Assembly: GCA_958009055.1 (NCBI GenBank)
Contig: OY253659.1
Coordinates: 496,001 to 560,000 of the forward strand
DNA length: 64,000 nucleotides
Direction: 5' to 3'
From: Choricystis sp. odSpoLacu1
Lineage: Eukaryota > Chlorophyta > Trebouxiophyceae
Part shown: positions 40,414 to 49,102 of the stretch, in pieces
Layout: each line of letters starts with the position of its first letter
How positions within the stretch are numbered: position 1 is the stretch's first letter
Translations under genes and position numbers: made by a program
Notes under the pieces: generated by a model
What the model saw: only the letters and a program-made list of their open reading frames with translations
Databases searched by the model: none
What the model was told of the DNA's origin: nothing

Positions 40414-41872
40414 ATGGACGTCGACACTCAGGTAAGTGACCTGCGAGCCTGGTCGCGCGTCGCGCGACAGCGCGACGCGCGACGGGCCAATGCAATCGCG
40501 ACCCCCCCAAAAAAAAACGCACCGCGTGCCGTCAAACGCCGCGCGGCCGCTCCCCCCGCCCTCGCTGCCTGGCTCTCCCTCCTCCCCACCCCTGGCACGG
40601 CGTCGAGACAGTCATTTCACCGTTGCACACCGTGACGTTGGGGTGGGAGGCAGGCTGGGTGGAGGCGGAGGGCGGGGCGGCGCGCCGATTGCGGATTGAG
40701 TGCACGCGCCCTTTTGCGTCCAACCGCCGCCCCACGCCACTCGCCACCGTCCCTCACACTCCCTAATCGGGCCAGATGCGACAACAACCGGCTCGGTGGG
40801 GGACAGGCGGAGGAGGTGGAGGCGACGGGGTGTGTGTCGGAGGCACCAGATCTTGCGCCCCCTTTTTCTCAACGCATCGGGGCAAGGCTAGATTAGATTA
40901 GATGCCTTGCCCCCCCGCATCTTGCCACGCGCGGAGACCGCCTCCCCTCCTTCTCCCCCCACTCCACACACACACACTCAAACACTTCCTCCTCTTCCTC
41001 CCACACAGTCCGACGCGTGCTGGGTCTGCCTGGGCGACTCCACCCCGGCCGACCCGCTGACCCTGCCCTGCGCTTGCCCGCGCCCCGTGCACGCCCAGTG
41101 CCTGGCCCGCTGGCAGCTGCACTCTGCGGGGAGTCGTGAGGAGACCGCCTGCCGCTTCTGCGACGGCGCCCTGCCCGACTGGAAGGCGGCGCTGACGCCC
41201 GCCGCCGCCGCGGCCGCCGCCGCGTCGGGCGCGTGCCCCGCCCCCACCATGTCCGTCACCTTCAACGGCGTCGTCCACCACGTGGTGGTGCGGGGCGGCC
41301 CGGGTGGCTACGCCGCCTTCCTGACAGACGTGCGTGCCATCTTTGGCATCGGCGACGACGCCGACGTCCACCTCGCCTTTGACTGTGCAGACCCAGTGAC
41401 TGGCGCCCTGGTCAAGCTCAACGGGGCGGGCGCCTACCAAGCCGCCGTCCACTGTGCGTCTGTGTCTGCCGCCAAGCGGGCGGCTGCGGCTGCATCGCCA
41501 GAGGCGGTGGCGACGCCAGAGGTGCCATGCCCTTGCGCTCCCCAAACCTCCATGGACCGCGCCGCCGCGTCGTCCACCGAGTCCGAAGCATCCGCCCTGG
41601 ATGACGCCATTGCAGCGGCTCTGCAGGCGGGCGGCGACGGTCGCGCGGGGGTGCCGCCCCCGCGCGGCGGCGCGACCGCCGCGCGCCGCCCGCGCCGCGC
41701 CCCCTCCCGCCCCCGCCCCCCCGCCGACATGCGGCGGGCGCTGGCCTCCATGTCGGCTTCACTCAAACGTCTGCAAGACGCGCATGCCAGGGGGGGGGGC
41801 GTGGACACGACGGCACTGCGCGCGCTCGAGTCGCGAGTCGCCGACCTGGTGGCCGCCCTGCCGGCCGAGTGA
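40414..41872 (+). CDS. RING-CH (RINGv) + PB1-like protein, paralog 2
   Basis: The exons are 40414-40431 (only six codons, MDVDTQ) and 41009-41872, with a 577-bp intron; the product is 293 residues. Exon 2 starts SDACWVCLGDSTPAD, matching paralog 1 at the same splice position. The RING-CH finger (CACPRPVHAQCLARW, CRFCDGALPDWKAAL) and PB1-like domain (MSVTFNGVVHHVVVRGGPGG, AYQAAVHCASVSAAKR) are well conserved between the two, while the tails differ: this one ends in a likely coiled coil (RALASMSASLKRLQDA, ALESRVADLVAALPAE). Domain order and length strongly support tandem duplication. The biochemical role is inferred from RING-CH ligases. Confidence 0.82.
40432..41008 (+). other. long first intron of RING-CH paralog 2
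   Basis: At 577 bp it begins GTAAGTGACC and ends CCACACAG. Near its 5' end is a perfect 14-bp stem (40452-40483), and near 40888-40901 three TAGAT units in a row. No coding sequence is supported. Confidence 0.7.
40452..40483 (+). other. perfect GC hairpin within an intron
   Basis: The 14 bases from 40452 (GTCGCGCGTCGCGC) pair fully with 40470-40483 (GCGCGACGCGCGAC), with a GACA loop between them. It lies 20 bp after the 5' splice site. It would form a very stable RNA stem; function unknown. Confidence 0.85.
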
Positions 41873-42543
41873 TGGAAAGGGGGGCACGCAACGCATGTCC
41901 ACCCACATCCACGCTCCTCAAGTTTTGCAGCACACGCACAAAAAAAAACACGGAAAAACACGATTGCTTTGTGTGTGTGTCGTTGCGCGCGTTTTTTTTT
42001 TTTTTTTTTTCGTGCGCCCCACACTATTTTTTGACCCCCCCCCCCTCTCCTTTTTCCAAAGGCTTGGAATGGAGCGGCGCGGATCCACACCGCGCTGGGG
42101 ACCTTCTTTTTTACCGTCAAGGAGACGCTGTTTCTCCTTGAAACAAACGAAAAAAAAAAACTTCCGTTTCTGTTTGCTGCTGCTGTTGCTTTTGCCTGTG
42201 TTTGTGATTTGTACCCCCCATTTTTTCTGTGTTTCCCCTCTTTTTGCGCCCTGATCTGAACGAAACGAGAGATGAGGGATTAACAGGGTGCGGGGAGTGA
42301 GGGGAACGCACACTTTGCACAAACAAGGATGCACCCCCTCCCCCGCCCCGACCCCCCGAATGTTTTAGACACACCTCCCTTATGGCCGCCCGCTTTCCCG
42401 CGGTGCGCTGGAGAATGAGAGCGAGCGAGAGAGGGAGTGCGTGACCCCAAAGACTCGTTGTAAACGCGGCCTCCCGGCCTCTCTTCTGACGACAAAAAAT
42501 CAATGCTAAAAATCTAACAGCGTTTTCTCTCCCCTCACAATCA
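41873..42543. other. convergent intergenic region, RING-CH paralog 2 / archease
   Basis: A 671-bp gap, with T-rich (T19 near 41992-42010), A-rich and C-rich runs (C10 near 42038), purine-rich GAGAGCGAGCGAGAGAGGGAG near 42417-42436, and no supported gene. It likely contains two 3' UTRs. Confidence 0.6.
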
Positions 42544-43177
42544 TCAAATGTCCACGATGACGTGCACATCAGCAGCTCCCTCCCCCTCCTCAATGGCCAT
42601 GGCAGAGTAGGTGATGGCTTTGACCTCTGTCCCCGCCGCGTGGCGCGTCGGGTCAAACTCCTCCCCCCTCGCCGCCGCGGTCACAGTCCACGCCTCCCGG
42701 TCGATGGTCACAACCTCAAACGCGGCGCACACAAACCCGTCCGCCACAAAGGCGAACAGGACGTCGTCCAGGAAGGCGTAGAGGGCGGACTGGGCGTCAT
42801 GGCCGGAGACAGAGATTGATCGAGTGTGGTTTGACCTGGTGTTTCCGCCCTCCTCCTCGTTTCCTGTGGCCACCCCGTCCAACGGCGTCATGTAGTGCAC
42901 CATGCCCAGGGCGGCGGCCGCGAACGCCGCCCCCAGGTCGGGCCCCCACCCGTGCACCTGGATGTCGGCCGTGTGGTCGTGGTACGAAAACCTGGCCCCT
43001 GCGCACGCGGGGACCCCCCGGCACCGCGCCAGAGACGTGGAAGCGGGTGTGTCGCACGCGGCAGGAGGCGGGGTGGAGGGGCGGGGGGGGGGGAGGGGCC
43101 GCATCGAGGGCCGGCGGCCGCGGTCTCTTGCGGCCGCGCGGCGGGCGCTGGGGCAGGGATTCGTAAGGGGTCGTCAT
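42544..43177 (-). CDS. archease (tRNA-ligase cofactor), possible frame break near N-terminus
   Basis: Archease activates the RtcB-type tRNA ligase. The core is unmistakable: RFSYHDHTADIQVHGWGPDL with the conserved Asp-His site, SALYAFLDDVLFAF, GEEFDPTRHAAGTEVKAITY with SAM, and the C-terminal VHVIVDI. The frame for the core opens at an ATG at 43104 (MRPLPPPRPSTPP). A better-looking N-terminus starts at 43177 (MTTPYESLPQRPPRGRKR) and joins the core if one G of an 11-G run (43083-43093) is dropped, giving 210 residues with a basic leader. Either start yields a complete archease domain. It is divergent from the AlgH gene by 122 bp. Confidence 0.88.
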
Positions 43178-43299
43178 TTGAGTATGCAGGAGTTTGGTGG
43201 GACACACACGCCCCCTCCTGCGCGTGGTGGTGGGGGCGGAGAGGCCAAAACAACGACGGCGCGAGTTGAGGGAAAAGCAAGCCACTCCCCCGACTCGCC
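43178..43299. promoter_or_regulatory. short divergent promoter, archease / AlgH
   Basis: A 122-bp gap between two outward-facing starts, without evident TATA sequence. Function is inferred from position. Confidence 0.45.
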
Positions 43300-44247
43300 A
43301 TGGGTTCGTCGCTCCGTTTTCGCCTGCCCGCGCCCCGGCCCGCCCGCGCCCCGGGCCTCCGCCCGGGGCGCCGCGTCGTCGTGCCTCACGCGCGTGAGCC
43401 GCGTGAGGCTGCGGGCGCCGACGATGATGACTCCCCCGCCGTCCTCCCCCCGCGCGATTGGCGCGCGTTCCGCGCCTCCTTGGTCGCGGCCGACGCGGTC
43501 GCCGCGGGCGAGCCCGTTGGCCCGGCAGGCGATGTCTGGTCTGCTCGCTGGACCCCGGAAAATGTGCACCTGCTCCAACAGCAGGACAGGGAGGGCCTGG
43601 CCCGGGAGCCTCTCTGGGCGCACGCCACCAACGGCGTCGAGGTGGGGGGCCTCCTCGTCGCCTCCCCCGACGCTCCCTCCCTCCTGGGCGACGACCGCGC
43701 CTGGCAACTGGTGGCGTTGGTGACCGCCCACGCGGGAGGGGGGGAGCCGTCTGCTGCGCTGATTTTGAACCGGCCGTCTTCGGCGACGCTGGGGGACCTG
43801 CTAGACTGGGGCCTGACCCTCGGCACCGACGCCGCCACGGCCTCCCTGGCGGCCGCGTTGGCCGACGCCCCCGTCTACCTGGGCGGCTTCTTTCCGCCCA
43901 ACAGGCTGGCGGCTCAACCCGTGGCTCTGCTGCACGCCGAGGCGTCGCTGCCGGGGGCGGTTGAACTAGCCCCAGGCCTCGGCGTCTACACAGGGGGCGG
44001 CGCCGCCCTGGCTGCCGCTGTATCCGCCGGCGACGTCCCGCTCGAACGGGTGCGCGTGGTGGCGGGCGCGCTGGGGTGGCCGCCGGGTGGGTTGGACGCG
44101 ACTGTTGCTGCGGGAGCGTGGTGGACGGCGGCCGCGTCTCGTGCGCTGATCCTCAAACCATGCATCGGTCTGCCTGTGCCGCTGTGGAGAGAAACACTGG
44201 GCCTGTGTGGCGGGGAGTATGGCAAGGCAGCAAAGAAGAGGGGATGA
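43300..44247 (+). CDS. AlgH/UPF0301 (DUF179) family protein, plastid-type
   Basis: A single exon encodes 315 residues. The first 35 residues are Arg/Pro/Ala-rich without acidic residues, like a transit peptide. The AlgH domain follows: EVGGLLVASPD, ALILNRPSSATLGDLLDWGL, DAPVYLGGFFPPN, and VVAGALGWPPGGLDATVAAGA with AWW. The bacterial family is of unclear function, with a proposed regulatory role; land-plant and algal copies are generally plastid-targeted. Length and motif order are typical. Confidence 0.88.
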   Translation: MGSSLRFRLPAPRPARAPGLRPGRRVVVPHAREPREAAGADDDDSPAVLPPRDWRAFRASLVAADAVAAGEPVGPAGDVWSARWTPENVHLLQQQDREGLAREPLWAHATNGVEVGGLLVASPDAPSLLGDDRAWQLVALVTAHAGGGEPSAALILNRPSSATLGDLLDWGLTLGTDAATASLAAALADAPVYLGGFFPPNRLAAQPVALLHAEASLPGAVELAPGLGVYTGGGAALAAAVSAGDVPLERVRVVAGALGWPPGGLDATVAAGAWWTAAASRALILKPCIGLPVPLWRETLGLCGGEYGKAAKKRG

Positions 44248-44396
44248 TTTTGTGTTTTTTCTTTTTTGTGTTTTTCCGTCGCGTCTTCCGTGGGTGTTGG
44301 TGTTTTTTTTTGTTGTTGTTGTTGTTTGGCTGACACAAAAAAAACGCGCACACACACACACACCGTGTCGCTCATATTTTCTTCATCCTCTCGTTT

Positions 44397-45901
44397 TCAT
44401 TTGCGGGCACCGCCACCACCGCCGCCGCGCGGCACCGCGCCCCGACCCGACGCGGACGCCCCGCCCGCACCCGCCGGCGCGGGCTTGCGGTTGGCGCCGC
44501 CCCTGCGTCCGCGCTCACCACCCCCACCGCGCGGGCCGCGCGGCACAGCGCCGCGCGGGCGAACGTCGGCTTGGGTTTGTTGTGGCGGCGCGGGCGCGGC
44601 GGGCGCCGCCGCGCCAACCACCGCAGGGGCCGGCCCCGACGCCCACGCGTTGCCGCCCGTGGCGCGCTGGGGCGGCGGCGCCGACTCGGGCGCAGCAGCG
44701 GGGGGCCCAGGCCGCTGCGCGGGTGGCGGCGGCGCGGTGTCGAGCGAGAGCGCCGCGACCGCAGCAGTTGGGGGCGCCACACCAAACACCGCCCCTCCAT
44801 CCCCGTACGCGTCCGCCCCCGCGTCCAGGGCTTCGTAGGCGGGGTTGGGCGCCGCCAGGGCGTCCAGAGTGGCGTCGTCCAGGGGCAGGGGCGGCGGGGG
44901 GGGGGGGGGGGGGGCGGGGCGTAGAAGGGTTCTGCGCCGCCGCTGCAGGGCGGCGGCGCAGAGAAAACGGTGTCCCGCGCCTGCGCCACGTCGCCACCAC
45001 CCTGTCCCTCCTCCCCACCCTGCTGGTCCAGCAACTGGGGCACGATCGCCACATACTCCAGCTGGGTCAGGCGAGTCAGAGCGGCCACGGTCGCCGCGTC
45101 TCCCTCCCCGGACGCCCACGCGCGCGCGGCGGCCGCACACGCGGCCAGCGCATCCGCGTGCGACACCAGCAGGCCGGGCGGGCGGGCCACGAGGGCGTCT
45201 CCTGCATCGGCGATGGCGGCCAGGGCGGCGTCGGGGAGGGGGGGGCCTCCGTCGGTGGCTGCGTAAGAGGCAGCGGCCTCACGCTCCAGTGCCGCCACTG
45301 CAGCCCCATGCGGGTTGCTGACGTCGGACAGCACGCGCGCATAGTAGAGCAGGGTGATGAGCCTGTCCACGGCAGCGTCGACGAGGGGGCGGGGGTCGAG
45401 GGGGGGGGGCGGACCGCGCGGGGGTGGTCGGCGCGGCGGGCGGCGAGCGCGCGCGCGCGCGGCCGCGGCCGCGGCCGCGGACACGGCTGCCGTCACCGCA
45501 GCCACGTCCTCTGCAGCCGCCGCCAGGATGGTGGGCGTCATCTTGGTGAGCTCGGAGGCCAGGGCCAGGACGGAGGGCTTGGACGCGATGGTTTCGAGCT
45601 GGTGTATGGGGAGAGGTGCGTGGGTTGGCAAGGTGGCGCCGACCATTCGCAAGCCAAAAAAAAAAAACAGCCCGCCCCCCGCCTCCTCCGGCGCCTCCCG
45701 CCCCGCCCACCCACCAAACAAACGCACCTGGTCCGCGTTCATCTCTTTGCCGGCAGCCGCGGCTGCCTCCAGCTCCTCGATGCGCTTTAGCCGCTTGCTC
45801 GTGGCGCGCGCGCGGCGCGCCAGCAGTGCCTCCAGCACGCCGCCAGCGTGTGCATCTGCGCTGCGTGTTTCAGAGGGGGGAGCCTGGGGCTTGCGAGCCA
45901 T
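44397..45901 (-). CDS. Caprin-like RG-rich protein, one frame break
   Basis: The minus-strand exons are 45901-45728 and 45598-44397 (129-bp intron). Residues 30-75 (KRLKRIEELEAAAAAGKEMN then ADQLETIASKPSVLA across the splice) resemble the coiled N-terminal segment of Caprin-type RNA-binding proteins. A helical middle (LITLLYYARVLSDVSNP) follows, then a Pro-rich region and an Arg/Gly-rich C-terminus (RGAVPRGPRGGGGERGRRGG). A 19-G run (44896-44914) breaks the frame between EPFYAPPPP and LPLDDATLDALAAPNPAYE; its true length is unknown. The repaired protein is about 457 residues. In animals Caprin acts in mRNP granules; a similar role is inferred. It is head-to-head with LSM4. Confidence 0.65.
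44896..44914 (+). repeat. G19 homopolymer inside coding sequence
   Basis: Nineteen consecutive G (proline codons on the minus strand) at the frame break of the Caprin-like gene. Tract length is unlikely to be reliable. Confidence 0.9.
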
Positions 45902-46094
45902 AGCGACGGCCGGGGAGGGCGGGGTCGAGAAGAGGAGGGATGAGCAAGTGTGAAAACCCTCCACTCTTGACGCTGGCGTTTTTTTTGGTTGGCTCTCTCT
46001 CGCGGCCCGCAACCCCACACGCACGCAGGCCCACACTCCTCGCACAGCCGCACACGCACACACACACACGCACACGCACACACACCGGCCCGCC
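45902..46094. promoter_or_regulatory. divergent promoter region, Caprin-like / LSM4
   Basis: A 193-bp gap with a CA-rich microsatellite close to the LSM4 start (about 46047-46086). Two RNA-binding proteins share it. Function is inferred from position. Confidence 0.5.
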
Positions 46095-46712
46095 ATGCTG
46101 CCCCTCGTCCTGTTGAAAGCGGCGCAGAAGCACCCGGTGGTGAGTGCTCTCCCCCCGCTGCGACGGTGTGCCTCCCGGCCTTCACGCGCTTCTCGTTCTG
46201 CTGCAGACGCGTGCACGCACATGCAGCGCAGTTTGTGTGGGGGGGGCGCGCGCAGGAGGCACAGCGTGGGGGGGGGGGGGGGGCAGAGGCGGACGACGCT
46301 TGATTGCGCGACGGCCCCCCGACTCACCAAACCAACCACCCACCCTCCCTTCCCTCAGCTCGTCGAGCTCAAAAACGGGGAAACCTACAACGGCCATCTC
46401 GTCACCGTGGACTCCTGGATGAACGCCCACCTGCGGGAAGTCATCATCACGAGCCGCGATGGTGGCTCCTTTGTGCGTGTCGCGGAAGCCTGCGTGCGGG
46501 GCAACACGATCAAGTATGTGCGCGTCCCTGATGAAGTGTTGGAAGCTGTGAAGGAGGCGGAGGCGAGGGGAGGGGGGGAGGGGCGGGGGCGGGGCGGGCA
46601 CGGCGGGCGCGGGGGACGGGGCCCGGGGCGCGGCCCGGGGCGCGGTGGGCGCGGGGGCGAGGGCAGGGGGCGGGGGCGGGGGCCGGCTGAACCGCAACCC
46701 GAGTGGGCGTAG
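46095..46712 (+). CDS. LSM4: U6 snRNA-associated Sm-like protein LSm4
   Basis: The exons are 46095-46139 (15 codons) and 46359-46712 (219-bp intron), giving 132 residues. The first exon reads [15 protein letters not shown] and joins [20 protein letters not shown], the Sm1 motif; Sm2 is [18 protein letters not shown]-terminal Arg/Gly-rich tail ([17 protein letters not shown]) is typical of LSm4. It is part of the LSm2-8 ring on U6 snRNA and the LSm1-7 ring in mRNA decay. It uses TAG, the only non-TGA stop among the genes here. Confidence 0.96.
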   Translation: MLPLVLLKAAQKHPVVSALPPLRRCASRPSRASRSAADACTHMQRSLCGGGARRRHSVGGGGGQRRTTLDCATAPRLTKPTTHPPFPQLVELKNGETYNGHLVTVDSWMNAHLREVIITSRDGGSFVRVAEACVRGNTIKYVRVPDEVLEAVKEAEARGGGEGRGRGGHGGRGGRGPGRGPGRGGRGGEGRGRGRGPAEPQPEWA

Positions 46713-46908
46713 AAAGAGTGATTTTGTGTGTTTGTGGGTCATCGCGGGTGGTGGCAGCACTGTCAACGAAAGGAGGGAGCAAAAACGAACAACGAAAAAA
46801 AACGAAGCCGTCGCAGTCGCAATTCTCTCGCCTCCTCGTCGTTCGTCACCCTCTCACACACGCGCTCGTGCTTCACACACACAATACTCTAACTTCTTCC
46901 CAAGCCCT

Positions 46909-48655
46909 ATGCCCACCACCCGCTCCGGCGGCGCCCGCCGCCGCTCGGCCGCACCCGCGCCGCCGGCGGCCGGCCGCAAGCGGCGTGCGCGCTCTCCGCC
47001 CCCCGGCGCCGACGATGGCGACGACGGACGGGAGGCTGCCTACGCGTCGTCATCGCCGTCGACGTCGGGGGATGAGGGAGGCGTGGCGGAGACGGCGGAG
47101 CAGAGGAGGCTGCGCATTGGTGAGTGTTTGGTGGGGGTGGGGGGGGACTGCCGGGCGCACACAGCTGCCCCCTGTGTTGGCGGCTGGCGTGTGCGTGTGT
47201 ACACAGCTCAGACTAGCGGGGAGGCGGGGGGAAACTCGTTTTGTTTGATGTTCATTTGCTTCTCAACCCACCCCCTCTTGTCTTCCCTCCCTCGTTTCCG
47301 TCCCCCACCTCAGCCAAAGCCTACATCGAGTCCGTGCGCGCGGAGGGGGGGGACGCCGCCGACGTGTTGGGGGACGCGCTGGGAGATCGGCTGAAGCAGG
47401 CGGCGCTGGAGGTGAGAGGAGAGAGAGAGAGGGTGGGCGAGGAAGAGACCACGAGCAGCGTTTTGACCAACCCTCCTCCCCACCGCACAAACACACTCAG
47501 TCCGCCGGCTACGTGCAACGCTCCATCGCGCACACGGTGCGCCCTCCACCTGCCACCCCCGCGTCCACCTCCAAATTTGGGTCGGCCCGCTTCACGCGCG
47601 CGCACGGCGCGAGCGTGACCGCGATCGCGTTGTCCCCCGATGCTTCATCCGCCTTCTCCGTGGTCAAGGACGGCTCCGCCCTGCGCATCGATGTGGAGAC
47701 GGGGGCGCGCACCCCCCTGGCCCGCTACCCGCCTCCCGCGGGCGGCACGAAAGGCGGGGTGGCCGCCGCGGCCGCCCCCTGGGCCCGCCGCGCCGCGCGC
47801 ACCATCCCGCCGCGCGCCCTCCTGGCCGTCGCCGCCTCCGACGACGGCTCGTTGGTGGCTGCGGGAGGCGGCGACGGCCGCATCCTGGTGTGGGATGCAC
47901 GCACCGGCCACGTCGTGCGGGCGCACTCGGGGCACACAGCCGCGGTCACCGGCCTGTCCTTCCGCCCGGCCACCCGGGAACTCTACTCCTCCTCCCTGGA
48001 CGCCACCCTCCGCCTCTGGTCCCTGGACGATGGCGCCTTCGTGGACGCCCTGCACGGCCACCAGGCGGGCGTGCTGTGCGTCGCCGCCGCGGGGCGGGGG
48101 GAGAGGGCGGTGTCTGGGGGCGCAGACAGGACTGCGCGGTTGTGGAAAATCGCTGACGAGGCGCAACTCATCTACCGCGCCCCCTCCGCCTGCGTGGACG
48201 CGGTGGCGTCGCTGACAGCCTCTGAATGGGTGACGGGCGATGGTGGCGGCGGGCTGGCGCTGTGGAGCGCGCTGAAAAAGAGGCCTGCCGCTCGCGTCGC
48301 GTCGCCGCACGCCCCCCCCCCGGGTGCCCCTCCCGCCCTGGGCTGGATCCAGTCCATCGCCGTCTCCCCTGGCGCCGACCTGGTGGCCACCGGCGCGGGC
48401 GATGGCGCGGTGAGGCTGTGGGCGGCGCGCGGTTGTGGCGGCGGCGGCGGCAGCGGCGACACCACCTCCCGCGCCCGCGGCCTCGACCCCCTCTTTTCAC
48501 TTCCCTCCCCCGGCTTTGTGAACGGCCTGGCCCTGTCGGCCGACGGCACCGTGCTGGTGGCGGGGCTGGGACCAGAGCCGCGGCTGGGGAGGTGGGCGGT
48601 CACGCGCAGCGCGCGGCCGGGGGTGGCGGCGTGGCGGTTGCCGGTCGAGGAGTGA
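46909..48655 (+). CDS. RRP9: U3 snoRNP protein RRP9 (U3-55K), WD40
   Basis: The exons are 46909-47119, 47314-47411 and 47501-48655 (introns of 194 and 89 bp), giving 487 residues. The N-terminus is basic and acidic (AAGRKRRARSPPPGADDGDD). A short conserved region AKAYIESVRAEGGDAADVLG with LGDRLKQAALESAGYVQRSI spans the second splice, matching RRP9 ahead of its propeller. WD40 repeats follow (SVTAIALSPDASSAFSVVKD, LVAAGGGDGRILVWDARTG, LYSSSLDATLRLWSLDDGA, AVSGGADRTARLWKI). It belongs to the nucleolar box C/D U3 particle that guides early 18S rRNA cleavage. No frame break. Confidence 0.88.
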
Positions 48656-48706
48656 AGGAGAGGTTTTTTGTGCTTTGAGTAACAAGGAATGATTTGCATG
48701 CTTGAT

Positions 48707-48737
<31 letters not shown>

Positions 48738-49102
48738 GGGGTAGGGAGAGGCCTGCTGCTGTTTTGCAGGGAGAAACGGATGAAACGTTGGTGAAGCGTC
48801 ACTGAGAAACAGGGGCGAGTCACACTGAAAAATGAGTGCACACACCCCAAAAAGTGCGTCACCCCTGATCAAGGCGTGTGGGTGAAAACCACTCGCGCGA
48901 GCTTTCGGCCGGTGAGCGCACTGCGCCGGAGCCACTCTCTCGCGTTTTTTGTGTGTGTGTCCCTTTCCCCCCCCCCCCACGATCGGGAGCGCGGGCCCCC
49001 CGCCGCCCCCTCCCCCCCCCAAGAGACACAGGGCCGCGCTTGTGACCTGCGCCCGCTCTCCCTGGGGGAAGGGAGGAGCGCGGAGACGAAAACGAGAGCG
49101 CG
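48656..49102. other. intergenic region, RRP9 / CDK
   Basis: This 447-bp gap between two plus-strand genes includes a TG run followed by G21 (48721-48741), and further on a C11 run near 48969-48979. It presumably holds the RRP9 3' end and the CDK promoter. No coding frame or RNA is supported. Confidence 0.6.
48721..48741 (+). repeat. G21 homopolymer after a TG run
   Basis: Twenty-one consecutive G directly after a TG dinucleotide run, in the 3' flank of RRP9. Tract length is probably unreliable in the assembly. Confidence 0.9.

Noticed and set aside
39552..42543. tRNA or other structured RNA genes in the longer gaps
   Set aside because: I found no T-arm, anticodon-arm or box A/B pattern by eye; a covariance-model search would be needed to be sure.
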